Assembly (NCBI RefSeq): GCF_001877035.1
Contig: NZ_CP015756.1
Location: 921,001 to 985,000, forward strand
Source: Clostridium estertheticum subsp. estertheticum
GTDB lineage: Bacteria > Bacillota > Clostridia > Clostridiales > Clostridiaceae
Direction: 5' to 3'
Length of the DNA: 64,000 nt
Position numbers and translations under genes: made by a program
Shown here: piece after piece, positions 61,858 to 64,000 of the stretch
Numbering within the stretch: the first letter of the stretch is position 1
Layout: each line of letters begins with the position of its first letter
Notes under the pieces: generated by a model
The model's database searches: none
What the model saw: only the letters and a program-made list of their open reading frames with translations
Told to the model about the DNA's origin: nothing

Positions 61858-62229
61858 ATGATAAATATTGATAGTAGAAGCAGTAAGCCTATTTATGAAC
61901 AGATTATTGAGAAGGTAAAGGAAAATATAATAAAAGGAATATTAAAACCAGGAGATAAACTGCCTTCTGTACGGGAACTTGCAGCAGCTATAACGGTAAA
62001 TCCTAATACTATAAGTAAAGCATACATTGAACTTGAGCGAATGAAGACAATTCAGGTTATAAGGGGAAAAGGAACTTTTGTATCAGAAAATTTTAAACCT
62101 GTTATGGATGAAGAAAAAATGAAAGAAATTAAAGAGCATATGAAGAAAATAATAATAGAAGCCCATTATATAGGTCTTGATAAGGATACATTAATTGATA
62201 TATTGAATGATATTTATAGTGAGTTTTAG
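61858..62229 (+). CDS. GntR family regulator, YtrA type
   Basis: A 123-residue GntR regulator of the YtrA subfamily: a winged helix (SSKPIYEQIIEKVKENIIKGILKPGDKLPSVRELAAAITVNPNTISKAYIELERMKTIQVIRGKGTFV) and a short C-terminal dimerisation tail without a ligand domain. These regulators normally control the ABC transporter that follows. ATG 61858 after AAGAAGGTGAG; the TTG frame start upstream is not needed. Confidence 0.91.
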   Translation: MINIDSRSSKPIYEQIIEKVKENIIKGILKPGDKLPSVRELAAAITVNPNTISKAYIELERMKTIQVIRGKGTFVSENFKPVMDEEKMKEIKEHMKKIIIEAHYIGLDKDTLIDILNDIYSEF

Positions 62230-62260
62230 CAATTAGAAATTTTAAAATAGGGGGATTATT

Positions 62261-63151
62261 TTGATAGATATAAAAAATATGAGTAAGAAGATAGATGATA
62301 AATATATTTTAAAAAATGTAGATTTGCATGTGAATAAAGGGAGCATATTTGGAATAATTGGTGAAAATGGTGCTGGTAAAACTACACTTATTAAATGTTT
62401 AACGGGTATTTACAGAGTTAATGAAGGGCGTATTTTAATAGATGGTGAAGAGATTTTTGATAATAATAAAATAAAACAGAAGATAGGTTATGTGTCAGAT
62501 GAAAACCAATATTTCTCATCTTTTAAAGTAAAGGAACTCTTAGAATTTTATAAGAAGGCATACAATGATTTTTCCAAGGAGAGATTTGATGAGCTTAATG
62601 TAAAATTTAAAATTCCTTTAAATCGAAGAATACGTGAGCTTTCCAAAGGTATGAAGATGAGAACAGCTATCCTTTTAAACTTAAGTATAAAACCAGATAT
62701 ATTAATCCTTGACGAGCCAACATCTGGGCTTGATCCTGTGATTAAAAAGGAATTAATGTCAATTATTGTGGATGAAGTGGCATCTAGAGATGTAACTGTA
62801 TTTATTTCATCACATCATTTGGATCATATTGAGAGAATATGTGATAACATCGCAATAATTAAAAATGGCACCATAAAACTTAAAAGTTCTATGGAAGACG
62901 CTAAAAACAGCATGAAAAAACTTCAAGTGATGTTTAGAGATGCAGTTAATATAAATGCGAAGTTATCTTCTATTAATGGAGTAATTAAGGTTGAAACTAT
63001 AGGTAGGATAAATTATATAATTACTAAAAATTACACCAAAAATTTTGAGAAAAAACTTTATGATATGGGTGCTGAATTTATAGAAATTGTAGATATGAGT
63101 CTTGAGGATATGTTTATATATTTCGTAGGAGAAGATGATGAAAATGAATAG
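62261..63151 (+). CDS. ABC transporter ATPase, YtrB type
   Basis: A 296-residue ABC ATPase with Walker A GENGAGKTT, signature LSKGMKMRTAILL and Walker B ILILDEPTSGLDP. The C-terminal region (about 210-296) is an extra domain typical of the BcrA/YtrB group. TTG start after GGGGGATT. It is the second gene of the GntR operon, and the permease starts inside its last codons. Substrate unknown; members often act in cell-envelope stress, peptide resistance or acetoin-related functions. Confidence 0.9.
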   Translation: MIDIKNMSKKIDDKYILKNVDLHVNKGSIFGIIGENGAGKTTLIKCLTGIYRVNEGRILIDGEEIFDNNKIKQKIGYVSDENQYFSSFKVKELLEFYKKAYNDFSKERFDELNVKFKIPLNRRIRELSKGMKMRTAILLNLSIKPDILILDEPTSGLDPVIKKELMSIIVDEVASRDVTVFISSHHLDHIERICDNIAIIKNGTIKLKSSMEDAKNSMKKLQVMFRDAVNINAKLSSINGVIKVETIGRINYIITKNYTKNFEKKLYDMGAEFIEIVDMSLEDMFIYFVGEDDENE

Positions 63152-64000
63152 GATTATAAATAAGGCTCTTTTCTATAAGGAATGGGTATATGTAAAATGG
63201 ATAACTCTTTTAACTATTCTTATAGTTTTATTTAGTAAGGCTAACGAGGTTATAGTAGCATTACATGACAAAGGAATGATTCATCGGCAAGGAGGAGAGA
63301 ATTATTATTGGTTTAATAATGTAGTTTATGCAGAAAATATTGGTGTTTTCATAATGGTACTCGTTGTGTTAATATTAGCTGCAATTTTGTTTAGTGGTGA
63401 GAAAACCAGTGAAACCCAAGGTTTTATGGCTTCTATGCCATTTAAAAGGAAAGAAATAATTTTTAATAAATGGCTTGTTGGAGTGGTAAGTTTACTTATA
63501 AGTTTTGCAGTAACGTATATATTTCTAAGCTTATTTTATTTATTAAATATTAAAGGCCTAGATACAACAATAAATCCATATTCCGATATAATTAAATGGT
63601 TTTTTATGAATACATTCCAATATATTTGTATTTTCACTTTTATGATGCTTATTCAGGCAGTTATGGGAAATAGCATAGTATCTAGCATAGTAGGTGGAAT
63701 AATAGTTATGGTACCGTTATTTATAACTTTAATAGCACAGTATTTAAGCGTAAGAGACTATAGGTATACTCATTATCAATATATGATTTTTTATAAAATA
63801 AGTAATTGGTTAAATATTTGTTTTTATAATTTATCTCAGCAGTGCCTAGTTAAAACATCAATAAATAATGTGTATTCTAATGTATTTTCTTATTATAGTA
63901 ATTATAAATTAAAGTTGTTAGTGTTTTTCATGCTAACTTGTTTATTTCTATACTTCGCTTATGTAGCCTATAAAATGAGAAATATAGAATATAATTTAAG
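63138..64000 (+). CDS. ABC-2 type permease, partial at window end
   Basis: Open reading frame that starts 14 bases before the end of the ATPase gene and runs off the window with no stop (at least 287 residues). Start taken at the ATG at 63138 (63135 and 63144 also possible), after AGGAGA. Six hydrophobic segments are visible so far; SGEKTSETQGFMASMPFKRKEIIFNKWLVG near the first loop is typical of the permease partner of YtrB-type ATPases, with large hydrophobic stretches beyond. Confidence 0.85.
   Translation, partial: MKMNRIINKALFYKEWVYVKWITLLTILIVLFSKANEVIVALHDKGMIHRQGGENYYWFNNVVYAENIGVFIMVLVVLILAAILFSGEKTSETQGFMASMPFKRKEIIFNKWLVGVVSLLISFAVTYIFLSLFYLLNIKGLDTTINPYSDIIKWFFMNTFQYICIFTFMMLIQAVMGNSIVSSIVGGIIVMVPLFITLIAQYLSVRDYRYTHYQYMIFYKISNWLNICFYNLSQQCLVKTSINNVYSNVFSYYSNYKLKLLVFFMLTCLFLYFAYVAYKMRNIEYNL

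Overview
The window looks like chromosome from a spore-forming, motile, anaerobic Firmicute of the Clostridium sensu stricto type. Signs of this are the very AT-rich sequence, strong AGGAGG-type ribosome binding sites with several TTG starts, an Agr peptide signalling locus of clostridial type, spore genes (tgl, gerW), several soluble chemotaxis receptors and several c-di-GMP enzymes. This is inference from gene content; no rRNA or other species marker is present. No tRNA, rRNA, CRISPR array, prophage or complete insertion sequence was seen.

Layout. (1) 1-10600 is a galactan-use locus: cytoplasmic GH42 beta-galactosidase, a YesM/YesN two-component system, an LplB/YtcP/LplA-type oligosaccharide importer without its ATPase, and a secreted GH53 endo-galactanase, with three cre-like sites. 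(2) 10600-17300 carries a small Asn-rich protein, YjdM/PhnA, RNase Z, a DUF975 membrane protein, then a BlaI repressor paired with an unusual M56 metalloprotease fused to a phosphodiester glycosidase domain, then a decayed M20 peptidase gene. (3) 17400-19360 is an agr-type locus (DUF5317 protein, 161-aa membrane protein, AgrB, AgrD) with no kinase or response regulator. (4) 19390-28050 holds two multidomain c-di-GMP proteins, a YARHG protein, an AI-2E family exporter, a MITE-like repeat, a Fur-box-controlled ferric-reductase-like protein and an HxlR/azoreductase pair. (5) 28085-37970 is a maltose/alpha-glucodisaccharide locus: GH65 phosphorylase and beta-phosphoglucomutase on the minus strand, LacI-FIST-chemotaxis operon, and malEFG, joined by four copies of a GCAAACGNNTGC-like operator. 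(6) 38100-48000 is mixed: phosphoglycerate mutase, APC permease, papain-like orphan, DUF1186, a second Fur-box operon (membrane 4Fe-4S protein), aspartate 4-decarboxylase, a PAS-GGDEF protein and a soluble chemotaxis receptor. (7) 48047-49545 encodes spore-coat transglutaminase Tgl coupled to an unknown protein. (8) 49731-55440 has a DMT exporter, potABCD and a YczE-like protein. (9) 55494-64000 has a PocR-chemotaxis sensor, an ECF sigma/anti-sigma/DUF2953/GerW operon, a DUF4931 HIT protein, a PadR regulator overlapping a SEDS-family protein, and a GntR(YtrA)-ABC transporter operon that runs off the window.

How it fits together. Two carbohydrate loci each pair an importer with intracellular cleavage: galactan is cut outside by GH53 and the products inside by GH42; maltose-type sugars are imported and phosphorolysed, and beta-glucose-1-phosphate goes to glycolysis via PgmB. 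Neither importer has its own ATPase, so a shared MsmX-type ATPase elsewhere is likely. Environmental sensing is strongly represented (three GGDEF proteins, three soluble MCP-like proteins, a FIST protein, two-component and peptide signalling). The strongest candidates for something undescribed are the BlaI/M56-glycosidase pair under a 34-bp perfect palindrome, the kinase-less agr locus with a predicted CYFSC autoinducer, the LacI-FIST-MCP operon, the Tgl partner, and the PadR-SEDS pair.
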